From NCBI GenBank assembly GCA_028716225.1, contig JAQUQE010000007.1, forward strand, positions 21,403 to 85,402: a stretch of DNA of 64,000 nt, in the 5' to 3' direction. The stretch's first letter is position 1. Each line of letters begins with the position of its first letter. A program made the position numbers and the translations under genes. Origin of the DNA: Dehalococcoidales bacterium (lineage in GTDB: Bacteria; Chloroflexota; Dehalococcoidia; Dehalococcoidales; UBA5760). This document shows, piece by piece, positions 44,352 through 53,878 of this stretch. Below the pieces are notes generated by a model. It was not told the origin of the DNA, ran no database searches, and was given only the letters and a program-made list of their open reading frames with translations.

Positions 44352-44879
44352 ATGAAGGATAATAGTATTGCTATCTGGCAAAGTATCGCTGATGAAATGA
44401 TCAATAATGACCTCGAAGAAGAGGCACTATACTACTTCAACAAAATACTGGAAATAGACCCTGTCAATCATGAGGCCGTAGAAAATAAGGCTTATGCCCT
44501 GCATATACTGGGGAAAGGTGAAGAAGCGATAGAATACGTTGATCAATATCTGGAACATAATCCTTTTGACGTTCATGTCTGGATTCTGAAGGGTGATTTA
44601 TTAAGTGATCACTATTATGGTGAAGAGGCGGCACTGGAGTGTTATAACCAGGCACTTGCCATAGACGCTAAGAATCAAGAGGCGTGGGTGAAAAAGGCCT
44701 ATGCTCTCAAAGAAAAGGGATCGTACGCCGAAGCAGCCGACTGTTTTATGACAGCCATCGAACTGTTCCAGGAGAAGGATATTTCCGAATATCCTATTGA
44801 ATATCAGGAGTGCTTTCAAGGTTATTCTTGTGAGTTATGTGAAGAATTCAATAGTTGCCTGGAGCTAATGGACGATTAG
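44352..44879 (+). CDS. TPR-repeat protein
   Basis: The 175-residue protein has about four tetratricopeptide repeats (EEALYYFNKILEIDPVN, KGEEAIEYVDQYLEHNP, EEAALECYNQALAIDAKN, YAEAADCFMTAIEL), then a Cys-containing acidic tail with CELCEEFNSC. A protein-interaction scaffold; partner unknown. Confidence 0.8.
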   Translation: MKDNSIAIWQSIADEMINNDLEEEALYYFNKILEIDPVNHEAVENKAYALHILGKGEEAIEYVDQYLEHNPFDVHVWILKGDLLSDHYYGEEAALECYNQALAIDAKNQEAWVKKAYALKEKGSYAEAADCFMTAIELFQEKDISEYPIEYQECFQGYSCELCEEFNSCLELMDD

Positions 44880-45073
44880 TCATAAGATGTCACCGCAGAC
44901 TAACAGACTATTACACGGTCTTACGACCATTTCCTAATTTATTAACTTGAAGTAGACAAAAGTAGATATGCGTAATAAGTCACTCATTCCGAATGAGAAC
45001 CATGCGAAGGAGTGATGTGTTTATCACCAAGTTATTGTCGAGGACAGAAATATAGATATCGGAGCAGAAAACC

Positions 45074-45568
45074 TTGTACGATGCCTACCTTAGTATTGCA
45101 ACAACTGGCCTCTCCTTATCACACAATTATGTAACCGTTGTCGGTGTGTATAAAGTCAGTGGTATTAGTATGAGTCTGGTTCAACTGGCAGGTAATAGGG
45201 TGACCGTTGGTAATCTTTTTGAAGCTCTTGATGGAGTAAGTAATTTCTATACTTATAACGGTGAACGGTTTGATATACCATTCATTCTCAATTCCGTAGG
45301 TATAGACCTGAGAAATATGGCTGACCATCATGACCTTATGTATGATTGCTGGAGATGTAACCTATGTGGCGACATTAAGGCAGTGGAGCGGCAACTTGGT
45401 ATCCCCCGGCAGATGAGCGGCATTAACGGGTATGATGCAGTACTATTGTGGCATAGATATCTGGAATATGGGGATCAAGAATCTCTTGCTATGTTACTCG
45501 CGTATAACCGAGAGAATGTGGTAAACCTCAGGTATTTGAGAGATAGTCTGGCAATACTACCTGGATAA
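45074..45568 (+). CDS. YprB-like RNase H-fold protein lacking catalytic acids
   Basis: The 164-residue protein follows the YprB/exonuclease fold: strand 1 YLSIATTGLS, YNGERFDIPFI, HHDLMYDCWR, and AYNRENVVNLRYL. In active relatives strand 1 reads LDIETTG; here Ser7 and Ala9 replace the Asp and Glu, and the final D after RE is N. Three of the metal-binding acids are therefore missing, so nuclease activity is unlikely. TTG start at 45074. Confidence 0.75.
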   Translation: MYDAYLSIATTGLSLSHNYVTVVGVYKVSGISMSLVQLAGNRVTVGNLFEALDGVSNFYTYNGERFDIPFILNSVGIDLRNMADHHDLMYDCWRCNLCGDIKAVERQLGIPRQMSGINGYDAVLLWHRYLEYGDQESLAMLLAYNRENVVNLRYLRDSLAILPG

Positions 45569-45661
45569 CAAACAGTTATTAGCGTTGGCTGGATACACAT
45601 TCCGATGAAAGGTGACCGCTTGAGTTAAACCCGCTGCACTACTCAGACAAGCGAGCTATTT

Positions 45662-46402
45662 CTACGCCCATTGGATTACTCGGCTTGACCAAGCTTCCTG
45701 GATCCCTTCTGCAAGTCCTGGTTGCTTAGGTTCTCTAATGTTAAGCAACCGATCTAAGGTCTTTGTGTCAAACTCCCGGAGGAAGTGACATTGCTTCCGG
45801 AAATCCAGTATGGTTTTTCTGGTACCTCCATAAATAACATGATCCAATAGTCTGGCATAGGGATCTAACTGTCCCCTAGTATGCTGGCAAACCTGCGTAA
45901 AAAAGGTTTCCATCTGCTTCTCACGATGTCGCGCAAATCGTTGGGACGAAGAGCCCCCCTGACGGTGGCGGGCATGTACCAGGCCTGTACCAACCTTGCT
46001 GGAAAGCAATTTCTCGCCCTGAAAAACGCCAATACCATACGCCCCGAGCCTTACAATTACCATAGCTAGAAGAAATTCATGATGCATAAGTAAATAAAGA
46101 GGTTCAATTTCACAGGTTTTGGAAACACTTTCTTCAGCCACAGGGAATGGGGGCATCACCAGATACCGGTGATGCGGTCCCCAAAAAAGTATTCCCCCCG
46201 TCCGGGATTCCGCAATTAAGTCAGACAGATCTTCAGGCGTTGTTTCCATATCCAGTATCTTTTCCATCATACCTTCTATGCTTGCTTTTGAAGACTTTGG
46301 CGGAACGTATAAAGAACCGACCTCTATAGAGTTGGTCTTTAATTTCTCCAGTAAATGTAATAATTTTGCCTTAGTTAAATTGTACCGTCTGATAGATGAC
46401 AT
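45662..46402 (-). CDS. VLRF1-like (Vms1/ANKZF1-type) release-factor domain protein
   Basis: The 246-residue protein has the VLRF1-type eRF1-like fold: an N-terminal helix, a beta region with GAYGIGVFQGEKLLSSKVGTG, then the GLVHARHRQGGSSSQRFARHRE loop, where GGSSSQ replaces the GGQ of release factors. This family is thought to cleave peptidyl-tRNA on stalled 60S/50S subunits in quality control. Monocistronic. Substrate unproven here. Confidence 0.75.
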   Translation of the reverse strand: MSSIRRYNLTKAKLLHLLEKLKTNSIEVGSLYVPPKSSKASIEGMMEKILDMETTPEDLSDLIAESRTGGILFWGPHHRYLVMPPFPVAEESVSKTCEIEPLYLLMHHEFLLAMVIVRLGAYGIGVFQGEKLLSSKVGTGLVHARHRQGGSSSQRFARHREKQMETFFTQVCQHTRGQLDPYARLLDHVIYGGTRKTILDFRKQCHFLREFDTKTLDRLLNIREPKQPGLAEGIQEAWSSRVIQWA

Positions 46403-46733
46403 GCTTCCTCCTGACCATTAGTTTCCCGACACGAGCATAAGTCTGGCTAGCTATGGATGCCTACAATTTTACCATGTAGTGTTTTTCATAGTGCCGCCAT
46501 CTGAATGCCAGGGTTATACGGTGGTAACTACGATGGGCGGAACTATTAAGGCTAATCCGGTCAACGCGATTATACCCGAAGCTTTATGAGCAAAGCTAAT
46601 GGGATAATGAATGTTTGCCTGAGTATTTGGTAAGGCGGTCTTTTCATAATTAACTATCGTAAAAGAAAGAGCCCTTCGAGAAATCGAAGGGCTCTTTTAG
46701 TCTCTAAGAGTCGGGGCTAGGAAGAGTCAGGAT
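46403..46733. other. intergenic region with terminator
   Basis: About 330 bases. No gene is seen; the only clear signal is the terminator hairpin at 46666-46698. Confidence 0.6.
46666..46698. terminator. bidirectional intrinsic terminator
   Basis: A perfect 14-bp stem AAAGAGCCCTTCGA / TCGAAGGGCTCTTT with a GAAA loop and T/A tracts on both sides. It lies downstream of the decayed surface-protein gene on the minus strand. Confidence 0.9.
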
Positions 46734-47330
46734 TTAGGATGACTTCCTGCTCCGAACAATCAGGACAATGACCACCACTATCAGGGCAATGCCGATCGCA
46801 ATCACAACATACATCCAGGTCGGGGTTACCTGCTGGACCGGCGGTATGTTGACTTCCGGTGGCGGTGTTGGCTGTACCGGCTCAGCTGGTTTCGGTTCGG
46901 GCGGTATGTACTCCTCGGCAGCGATGGCAAAGGTGCCGACATCGCTCTGGCTGAGCATGGTGCCGTCCTTCCAGGCAATTACCTGTCAGTAGTAGGTGGT
47001 CACGTAGTCCGGCGTACCCGAGCGTTTGTGGTAGCGCTAACGCTGGCATTGGTCAGGGCGATGTTGTGGATGTTGCCTTCCGACGGTGAGACAGCCATGT
47101 CCATCATCTGCATAGCCGCGCTAAAAGAGGGATACTCATCGGGTAGGCATAGGTGAAGTTAGCTCCGCCGTCCCCGGAGGCAACCACAAAGGGAATCGGG
47201 TTTGAAGGTACATCGCCGAAGTAGTAGCCGAATACTGCTACCCAATCTTAGTCATCGATTTCCTCATTAAAACCGATTACGGTTTACCCGTTGTGACTTC
47301 CCGCCCCTTCCTATTAACAGCACTTGCCAT
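46734..47330 (-). pseudogene. decayed surface/secreted protein with C-terminal anchor
   Basis: The intact last 74 codons encode a Pro-rich linker (EPKPAEPVQPTPPPEV), a membrane helix and RSRKSS. Upstream, sense segments such as FGYYFGDVPSNPIPFVVASGDGG and SPSEGNIHNIALTNASVSATTN lie in different frames separated by frameshifts and stops. A multi-domain exported protein has been lost to mutation. Confidence 0.7.
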
Positions 47331-47396
47331 GGTTGAAGAATAATGTCCGCATAATATAGGGGGCTGGTTAAGGTAACAGCCTGTGAAGGTATGGAG

Positions 47397-48635
47397 TTAT
47401 TCTCGTAGTCCGTGTTGCCGGTAGCTTCTCTCAATACTCTCAGCTATTACCACACCCTTTTCGGACGCTAGCTTGGACAGAAATAATTCTCTCTCTTCTA
47501 TCGAAAGTTGATAGCATGTAATCATACCTTTCGTTTGTATCTCTCCAGCGCTAAGCATTTTGATAAAGGTTGCACCGGCGGCGCTTGTTTCGTACATAAT
47601 GACATTTGTACCTGGAAGTCTCTCAGCTACGTCATGGAGAGGGATGAATACGTGAGATTTATGCTTCACATCTACGCCTGCCCTCGCGCCTGTAACCTCA
47701 ACCACAGTAACCCACGCCGAGTCAGTTATTATGCCAGTCTTGATTTGGTTTTCGTATTCATCCCACGACGGAGTAATAGGTGGGGATATCGTATCAATGA
47801 CATCTAGGGGGGCTACCTTAACACCTTTAATATCTATAGGTTTATCGCTTAAAAACCCCATCTGCCTGTACATTTCGATCCCAGGACCACTCTTCCCGAA
47901 CTTGCAATCTAAATGTCTTAAGCCCTTACCTATGAAATGGGGGGCTGCTTCGACAGAGGGGAGAGCTATCAGGGAGACTTTACGCAGTCCCAAATTAGGG
48001 AATGGGTATTCTTCCTCTTCACCAAAGGGGACTATCTTACATTCCCCGTCATCATACACAATGGGTGACCACAACTGTGCCGCCCTTATGCCCATATCCC
48101 ACCAGACAGAGGGAGGTGTCTGCGAAATTGTCTCGTAGAAATCTCTTTGGCGTATCTCATCCACGCGGTCAAGTTTATCTGCACTATTCATAGCCAAGAT
48201 TTCAGCAGTTCCGGGAGACTTCCCAACACCTGTAATGGCGGTAAGACCTGCAAACTTCCATTTATCACTTTGCTCGAATAATTCCCAACGATGCATAGGC
48301 AAAGGAGGGAAATTATTGTTGAAACAATAGCAGAAGTCAAGGTAATGGGCTTCATTCTCAAAAGCAGCATCTAGAATGTTTGAATAAACTGGCTCAAAAG
48401 CTTGGCATGTGTTTACCACTATATCTACCCCTTTTGCTGCCTCTATTACCTCATGGGGTTTGGTAGCATCAACACATATGGTAGATACCTTCTTGCTGTT
48501 CAGCCTTTCGGAAAATCGCTTCAGATTCTCCGAATTTCTGCTAGCGCAGATTACATTGGTGACCACAGGCTCTTTGGCTAGGAGTCTAGTCATAGTCATT
48601 CCTTGTGGTCCTATTCCTACAATCAGTATTTTCAT
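47397..48635 (-). CDS. saccharopine dehydrogenase-like oxidoreductase
   Basis: The 412-residue protein has an N-terminal Rossmann fold (ILIVGIGPQGMTMTRLL, then DATKPHEVIEAAKGVDIVVN) and a catalytic-type C-terminal domain, matching Sacchrp_dh_NADP enzymes that handle amino-acid conjugates or homospermidine. NAD(P) dependence is expected. Its upstream region carries one arm of a 125-bp inverted repeat also found upstream of livK, hinting at shared regulation with the importer. Confidence 0.8.
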   Translation of the reverse strand: MKILIVGIGPQGMTMTRLLAKEPVVTNVICASRNSENLKRFSERLNSKKVSTICVDATKPHEVIEAAKGVDIVVNTCQAFEPVYSNILDAAFENEAHYLDFCYCFNNNFPPLPMHRWELFEQSDKWKFAGLTAITGVGKSPGTAEILAMNSADKLDRVDEIRQRDFYETISQTPPSVWWDMGIRAAQLWSPIVYDDGECKIVPFGEEEEYPFPNLGLRKVSLIALPSVEAAPHFIGKGLRHLDCKFGKSGPGIEMYRQMGFLSDKPIDIKGVKVAPLDVIDTISPPITPSWDEYENQIKTGIITDSAWVTVVEVTGARAGVDVKHKSHVFIPLHDVAERLPGTNVIMYETSAAGATFIKMLSAGEIQTKGMITCYQLSIEERELFLSKLASEKGVVIAESIERSYRQHGLRE

Positions 48636-48814
48636 TCCCTATACACCTTCACTTCGATAACTCTCCAAATTACTTTAACAATTCACCACTGATACCCACT
48701 ACTCAAAAAGATGAATATGTGCTGGTGGTTCCCTTCTCAATCGATTGTTTTGTCTGTAATTTACCCTTCGTAACCATAACCGTTCATTCCATTAGGAGTC
48801 ATTATTGAGAAGCT

Positions 48815-48941
48815 TATAAGCAATGATATACCTAGCCTTACATTGTTGTCATCGGATAATACTTGTAATCTAGTTGTGGGAAAGATAAGTAATATTACTG
48901 AAATCAGTTAATAATATCTATGGATTAAGGTTTTATTCAGT
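48815..48941 (-). repeat. 125-bp inverted repeat, left arm
   Basis: The reverse complement of this stretch matches 52371-52496 at about 85% by eye, including ATAGATATTATTAACT, ACTAGATTACAAGTATT and GGCTAGGTATATCATT. Each arm ends about 180 bases before a gene start: the saccharopine-dehydrogenase-like gene here and livK on the other side. Confidence 0.75.
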
Positions 48942-49038
48942 CTACGATAGGGTGCAGGGTTAAACGGTAACTTCCTTGACACTTCTGCGAAAGTTAAGAT
49001 ATGAGTTGGTTCAGATAGATAGGTGACACTTATAATAG

Positions 49039-50082
49039 TGTTACTATGAAGATAATAAGCAGTACAGGACCTGGAGCATATCGCCTGGCGAGGCTTCAGG
49101 AGGGGCCATCAAAAAAGCCAGGCAAAGACTTAAATGGTTTGACTACTATAATTCACATGGTCGTAATGCCCGCCTCACTTGTCGCTATTTTGGCATCTCC
49201 CCACAGACCTTTTATCGCTGGAAAAGACGCTATAATCCCAGGCATATAGCCATTCTTTAGGACTGCTCTCACCGTCCTAGGCACTTAAGGCAACCCGGTT
49301 ATTCAGGTGAGCTGATTGAGGCAGTGCTTGGATTAAGAGAGGAATACCCTCGCTGGGGTAAAGATAAGCTGGTGGTATTGCTGCGCTGTGAAGAATTTGC
49401 TTGCTCTGCTTCTACAGTGGGTAGGATATCACATAAGCTGAAAGAGCGCGGCATATTGAAAGAACCAATACCGAATCACATTTCAGCCAGGAAAAGGCAG
49501 AGGCAGCGCCCTTATGTGTTGAGAAAGCCCAAGGACTATCTGGCTGAGGAGCCGGGGGATATAGTGGAGGTGGATACACTGGATGTCAGGCCCCTGCCCG
49601 GGGTAATACTTAAGCACTTTACCGCCAGAGATATCATCTCAAGGTGGGACGTGCTGGAAGCTCACAGCCGGGCAACATCTAACATCGTATCAGGGTTTAT
49701 AGATATCCTGTTAAAGCGAATGCCCTTCCCTGTCAAGGCTATTCAAGTAGATGGAGGCCCCGATTTTCAGGATACCTTTGAGGAGGAGTGTCAGAGGATA
49801 GGCATAAAACTCTTTGTTTTACCACCACGCTTACCTAGACTAAACAACGGCGTCGAACGGGCACATATAACTCACACCGAAGAATTCTATGAAGTGGCCG
49901 AAAGCTCATTCGACGTTGCCGAATTAAATAACGAACTACTAGAACGAGAGAGAATTCATCATGAAGTCCGGCCAAATCAAGCATTGGGTTACCTTACCCC
50001 TAGTTTTTGTAGAGCCACAGACATATTACCCAGAAAAGGAGGACAGGTGTCACTAATCATATTAACCAGCACAACGTATTGA
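49039..50082 (+). pseudogene. IS481-family transposase with an in-frame TAG
   Basis: The frame reads HTH-like GISPQTFYRWKRRYNP, then CTT TAG at 49258-49260, then a long integrase-core part with EVDTLDVRP, IQVDGGPDF, and a final E in GVERAHITHTEEF. Aligned to relatives, TAG replaces a Glu codon; there are no other disruptions to 50082. A single nonsense mutation therefore splits an otherwise full transposase. Confidence 0.8.
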
Positions 50083-50127
50083 CAACACACATCAATATCA
50101 TTATATTAATTGTACCTATTGTATGTA

Positions 50128-50799
50128 ATGAATACCGAAAATATCAAACTTATTGTGGCTGCCACAGAATCGCTCTTTCTGGAAGCATTGGTAGTACTTA
50201 TTCACAAGAGAAAGGGATTGCGGGTCATAGGTACGGCGCAGGATGGAGAAGGAGTCATCAAATTATGTAAGAACCAACATCCTTCTGTGCTTCTCCTCGA
50301 AGGTACTATGCCGAACACTGATATCGTTACGGTCGTAAAAGAAATAAAAAAGTTAAGTGTAGGAACTGCGGTCTTGGTAATAATGAAACATGGACATCCA
50401 CAAATGGTAAACAGCTTTATTGAAGCTGGGATCAATGGGTTAGTGACAAGCAATATTTCCAGCAGCGAATTGGTAGATGTCATTCGACTAATACACACTG
50501 GACATATAGTCTTGAATGCTCAAGGTCAAAACATGTCAGAGGTCTCTGATAACACCAAACTCACTAATAGTTTGCATCCTCGTGAAAAAGAGGTGTTACG
50601 ATTGGCTTCCGGTGGCATGAGCAACAAGCGAATAGCCGTTACTCTCAGTATTAGTGAACGCACAGTGGCAACACACTTTTTTAATATTTATCGGAAACTA
50701 GGAGTACGTACACGACTTGAAGCTGCGGTGATTGCCATAAAGGAAGGTTTGTATAATACAAACGAGTTAGCTGCCGATATCATTCCAAATGGCAATTAA
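50128..50799 (+). CDS. LuxR-type response regulator with altered receiver
   Basis: The 223-residue protein has an N-terminal receiver fold (1-120) and a C-terminal LuxR HTH (about 155-210: HPREKEVLRLASGGMSNKRIA, SERTVATH). The phospho-acceptor position is Glu58 (LLLEGTMP) instead of Asp, and the acidic pair after strand 1 is replaced by ATE. It should therefore act without phosphorylation, with Glu perhaps mimicking the active state. ATG 50128 starts the conserved fold; a TTG six codons earlier has no binding site. Candidate regulator of the flanking inverted-repeat promoters. Confidence 0.82.
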   Translation: MNTENIKLIVAATESLFLEALVVLIHKRKGLRVIGTAQDGEGVIKLCKNQHPSVLLLEGTMPNTDIVTVVKEIKKLSVGTAVLVIMKHGHPQMVNSFIEAGINGLVTSNISSSELVDVIRLIHTGHIVLNAQGQNMSEVSDNTKLTNSLHPREKEVLRLASGGMSNKRIAVTLSISERTVATHFFNIYRKLGVRTRLEAAVIAIKEGLYNTNELAADIIPNGN

Positions 50800-50877
50800 C
50801 TACAAGACTACTAATAGGCGTAAACTTGTACTGAATTAAATTTCAACCACGATGCAACAAACACTATAAAGTTTCAG

Positions 50878-51760
50878 GGAAGCTGGGTGTAACCTGTCAG
50901 TGATGTGCAATATCATGGCCAACATTGAAGAAATGGCTTTAACGGTATGAGGAATTCGGCATTCATAGCTTACTCAGTAAGAGCCGTAAATTTAAAATTC
51001 GCTAAACCGGAAGGTCTTTGAAGGCGCAGAATGGTAAATATTATACCTCTGCTTGGGAAATAACCTAGGCGTTCGGCGTATTAAGAATGAACTGTAACGC
51101 CGGTATCAAACATCCTTGTCCTTGGCCACCATACGTGATATTCTAGTCAGAAATAAGGGCAAGCCGTTGCGGTGACTCAAGCGTAAAAGGAAGCTCAAGC
51201 GATACTCTCGGCCTATTCCGAGCGAAAGGGGACAGCTAGATACTTGCAAGACCGCCCCTAGCGCATATAAGTATACAGCGATAGGTGACTGTACTCGCTA
51301 TCAGGAAATGGAAATATATCCCGCTCGGAAAGCGGCTAATAGTATCCTATTTCTCAAGAAAGTGGGCGAAGAAACATGCTTCCCCACTCAAAGCATTCAG
51401 ACTGACCGAGGTGGGGGAATGCTTTGCCTATAGTGTACAAGAATGGTTTGTAAAGTACCGTATTAAGTTCCGCCATATATGACTCAGACAGCCTCATCCA
51501 AACGGAAAGGTGTAGAGGGATCAGCAGACCGTCCTCAATTTTGGCGTCAGTAGATTTCTCTTAGGATCATCTCAGTGACAGCTTGGCAGAATAACAACAC
51601 TAACTACAACCGGAATCAGGTTCATGACTCTCGTAGTAAAACCCCTACAGATAAGTCTGCTAAATTAAGACGGCAGCCCCCGCTTTGGGGAGAGGTGGAA
51701 ATTGCTTGCGATTCCGATAAAGAATTCATCCGTATGCAAGATTAAGTCTAGACTAGTTCA
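50878..51760 (+). pseudogene. decayed IS481-family transposase
   Basis: Segments of transposase sequence in several frames. The HTH half is near 50900-51060. An integrase core begins near 51180 (KRKLKRYSRPIP, GQLDTCKTAP, YKYTAIGDCTRY, IQTDRG) with stops and frameshifts, then a tail with KPRQPHPNGKV-like remains near 51480. It ends at the 21-bp sequence repeated at 6599. A second copy of the HTH part lies at 62427-62568. Confidence 0.75.
51740..51760 (+). repeat. 21-bp exact repeat (copy of 6599-6619)
   Basis: Identical 21-base sequence with GTCTAGAC palindrome, placed at the 3' limit of the decayed transposase. Confidence 0.55.
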
Positions 51761-51794
51761 TAAATTACTTGTCGCTACTCATATCTACTACGAA

Positions 51795-52277
51795 TCACAA
51801 GAGCTTAATACCCTCGATCTTTGTTTCCTGGAGTTCTATAACAAAGCCTGATCCCAGCTCAACGGTATGATAACGGCATCCATCCTGCTTCCCGCTTCTG
51901 ATAACTTCGTAATTTAAATCTCTTAATTTCGCCGTAACCTTATCAAAATTATTTACAACATACCCTATAGCCCATAGCCCTTCGCCATGATTTTCGATGA
52001 ATTTAGCAGTCGGTGAGTCTCCTGAAAGTGGTTGTTCAAGTTCTAATATCATCCCTCCTAGATTGGCAAAACCATGCATAAATTCGTACTGTTTCTTACC
52101 AAAAATCGCATCATCGCGACTTGGATCCGGGTATTTGCGGATATTCCACGATCCAATGTTTAGTTTATGCGACAGTTCATCGGCACTTTTATAGATGTCT
52201 TTAACAACTAGAACCATAAAATGCGCAGTATGTGGCAAATCAATAATTGTTGTAAATCCGCGTTCTACCTTTCCCAT
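51795..52277 (-). CDS. glyoxalase/VOC-superfamily protein
   Basis: The 160-residue protein has the two beta-alpha-beta-beta-beta modules of the VOC fold: HFMVLVVKDIYKSADELSHKLNIGSW and LWAIGYVVNNFDKVTAKLRDLNYEV. Metal-type positions: His in the first strand, Glu in LELEQP and in IELQET. VOC proteins include glyoxalases, epimerases and dioxygenases; the reaction is undetermined. Transcribed away from livK. Confidence 0.78.
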   Translation of the reverse strand: MGKVERGFTTIIDLPHTAHFMVLVVKDIYKSADELSHKLNIGSWNIRKYPDPSRDDAIFGKKQYEFMHGFANLGGMILELEQPLSGDSPTAKFIENHGEGLWAIGYVVNNFDKVTAKLRDLNYEVIRSGKQDGCRYHTVELGSGFVIELQETKIEGIKLL

Positions 52278-52668
52278 ATTAAAACCACCCCCACTATGAT
52301 GAGACTTATTTTCATCCTACAAAATTTACCCCCTATAACCCTTAATTCTTCACTCCATAATAATATCATAAACTGAACAAGGTCTTAATCTATAGATATT
52401 ATTAACTAATTTCAGTAATTTTACTTATCGTTCCCGCGACTAGATTACAAGTATTTTCTGATGACAACAATATAGGCTAGGTATATCATTAGTATAACAA
52501 CGCTATTGACTGAGGGGGATCTCTGGTAGTTTGTGTTATGGAACTGTAATCCAGATTGATCTTCAAGGAGGTGGTATCTGTAAATAAAATTTCTAAAATT
52601 AATTTAAAGAGTATTAGGTCATTAAAATTATGTGAATGTGTCCATTAAGATTGAGGGGGTGTTTCTAA
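52278..52668. promoter_or_regulatory. livK upstream region with inverted-repeat arm
   Basis: About 390 bases. It contains the right arm of the inverted repeat (52371-52496) and, at 52565-52572, a perfect AAGGAGGT with no standard start codon at proper distance. livK itself uses AGGGGGTG near 52657. Confidence 0.5.
52371..52496 (+). repeat. 125-bp inverted repeat, right arm
   Basis: Partner of 48815-48941 in opposite orientation. It lies about 175 bases upstream of the livK start. Confidence 0.75.
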
Positions 52669-53871
52669 ATGAAACCGATTTTGGTAGTTATGTTGGTTGT
52701 GGTAGTTGGGGTGTCTTCCTTGTTTGTTTCTTGCGTCCCTACGGCTCCAGCGCAACCTGCACAAGAAGAACCGATAAAGATCGGAGGGCTTTACTCACTA
52801 ACAGATTTTTTGGCAGCCCTGGGTGTAGATTCACATAGAGCTACGGAGGTCTGCCTAGAACAACACAACTACGAAGTTCTGGGAAGACCGATAGAGTTTA
52901 TTGCAGAAGATATAGCTTCCTCGCCTTCCGTGTGTTTGGATAAGACCAGAAAGCTTGTTGAGACAGATGGAGTCAGCATAATCGCTGGACCTATTCTTAC
53001 TTCTGGTGCAGATGCGATCGGCCCATATCTTGAACAAGCAAGGGTACCCTATTTACTTAATTCGTGCATAACCGACGAAGAAGCGCTTAGCGGTTGGCCG
53101 GTTTGGGGTCATGCCGGAACACTGAATCAGAGGTGCTACACTATGGGTCAATTTGCCTATGATGAACTGGGCTACAGAAAGATTTCGACCCTAGTCGTAG
53201 ATTACCTCGCAGGCCATCTATACATGGAAGGTTTTATGAAAGGGTTCACGGATCGGGGAGGACAGATTGTTCAGGAACAGTCTTTCCCTTTCGACACACT
53301 TGACTTCACTCCTTATATAGTCAATCTACAGGATGCCGATGCTTTGGCTGTGGTAGTAGTTGGTCCGGTAATACAAGCATTCAGACAGTTCAGAGAGCAA
53401 GGTGTCTGGGAAAAGATGCCTATAATATGCGCAACCGATACGGGTTTGTTTGATGAAGTTTCCTTGCTTGAGGTTGGGCAGGAATCGATAGACACTGTTG
53501 GTGAATCGCATTATCACTTCTCTAGCACTTCGCCAGGGAATAAAGAGTTCAGTGATATTTACGAGTCTAAGTATGGTGTACCGCCTTCTTCATATGGCGG
53601 AATGGGGTATATTACAATGCAGATCATACTGGATGCAATAGAAAGATCAGGGGGAGACCTGTCTTTTGAAGCGCTTTCGAAAGCCATCTCTGAGACTGAT
53701 CTAGAGACTATTCGAGGTAGAATCAGTTTCAGCCCTGAAGGAATCGGGAATACTGATACTCAGATCATGGAGATCGTTGGTCCCACCACCGTAGAGACCA
53801 TTGCCGTATATGCAAGCAAGGCTGTGAGAGTCGGTGATGGCTTTGAGGTAACTGTGGAACGCATACAGTGA
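52669..53871 (+). CDS. branched-chain amino-acid type ABC substrate-binding lipoprotein
   Basis: The 400-residue LivK/LivJ-like periplasmic-binding protein. A lipoprotein signal ends LFVSC (Cys22), then an Ala/Pro/Gln linker and a two-lobe Venus-flytrap fold with IKIGGLYSLTDFLAALG, VSIIAGPILTSGADAI, YGGMGYITMQIILDAIERSGG. It binds an amino-acid-like ligand outside the membrane and feeds the next four genes. No specific ligand can be named. Confidence 0.9.
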   Translation: MKPILVVMLVVVVGVSSLFVSCVPTAPAQPAQEEPIKIGGLYSLTDFLAALGVDSHRATEVCLEQHNYEVLGRPIEFIAEDIASSPSVCLDKTRKLVETDGVSIIAGPILTSGADAIGPYLEQARVPYLLNSCITDEEALSGWPVWGHAGTLNQRCYTMGQFAYDELGYRKISTLVVDYLAGHLYMEGFMKGFTDRGGQIVQEQSFPFDTLDFTPYIVNLQDADALAVVVVGPVIQAFRQFREQGVWEKMPIICATDTGLFDEVSLLEVGQESIDTVGESHYHFSSTSPGNKEFSDIYESKYGVPPSSYGGMGYITMQIILDAIERSGGDLSFEALSKAISETDLETIRGRISFSPEGIGNTDTQIMEIVGPTTVETIAVYASKAVRVGDGFEVTVERIQ

Positions 53872-53878
53872 ATTCGCG

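Noticed and set aside
38177..46402. Full boundaries for the serine-recombinase element
   Set aside because: No second copy of the tRNA-Val 3' end was found by eye, so an exact right end is not claimed.
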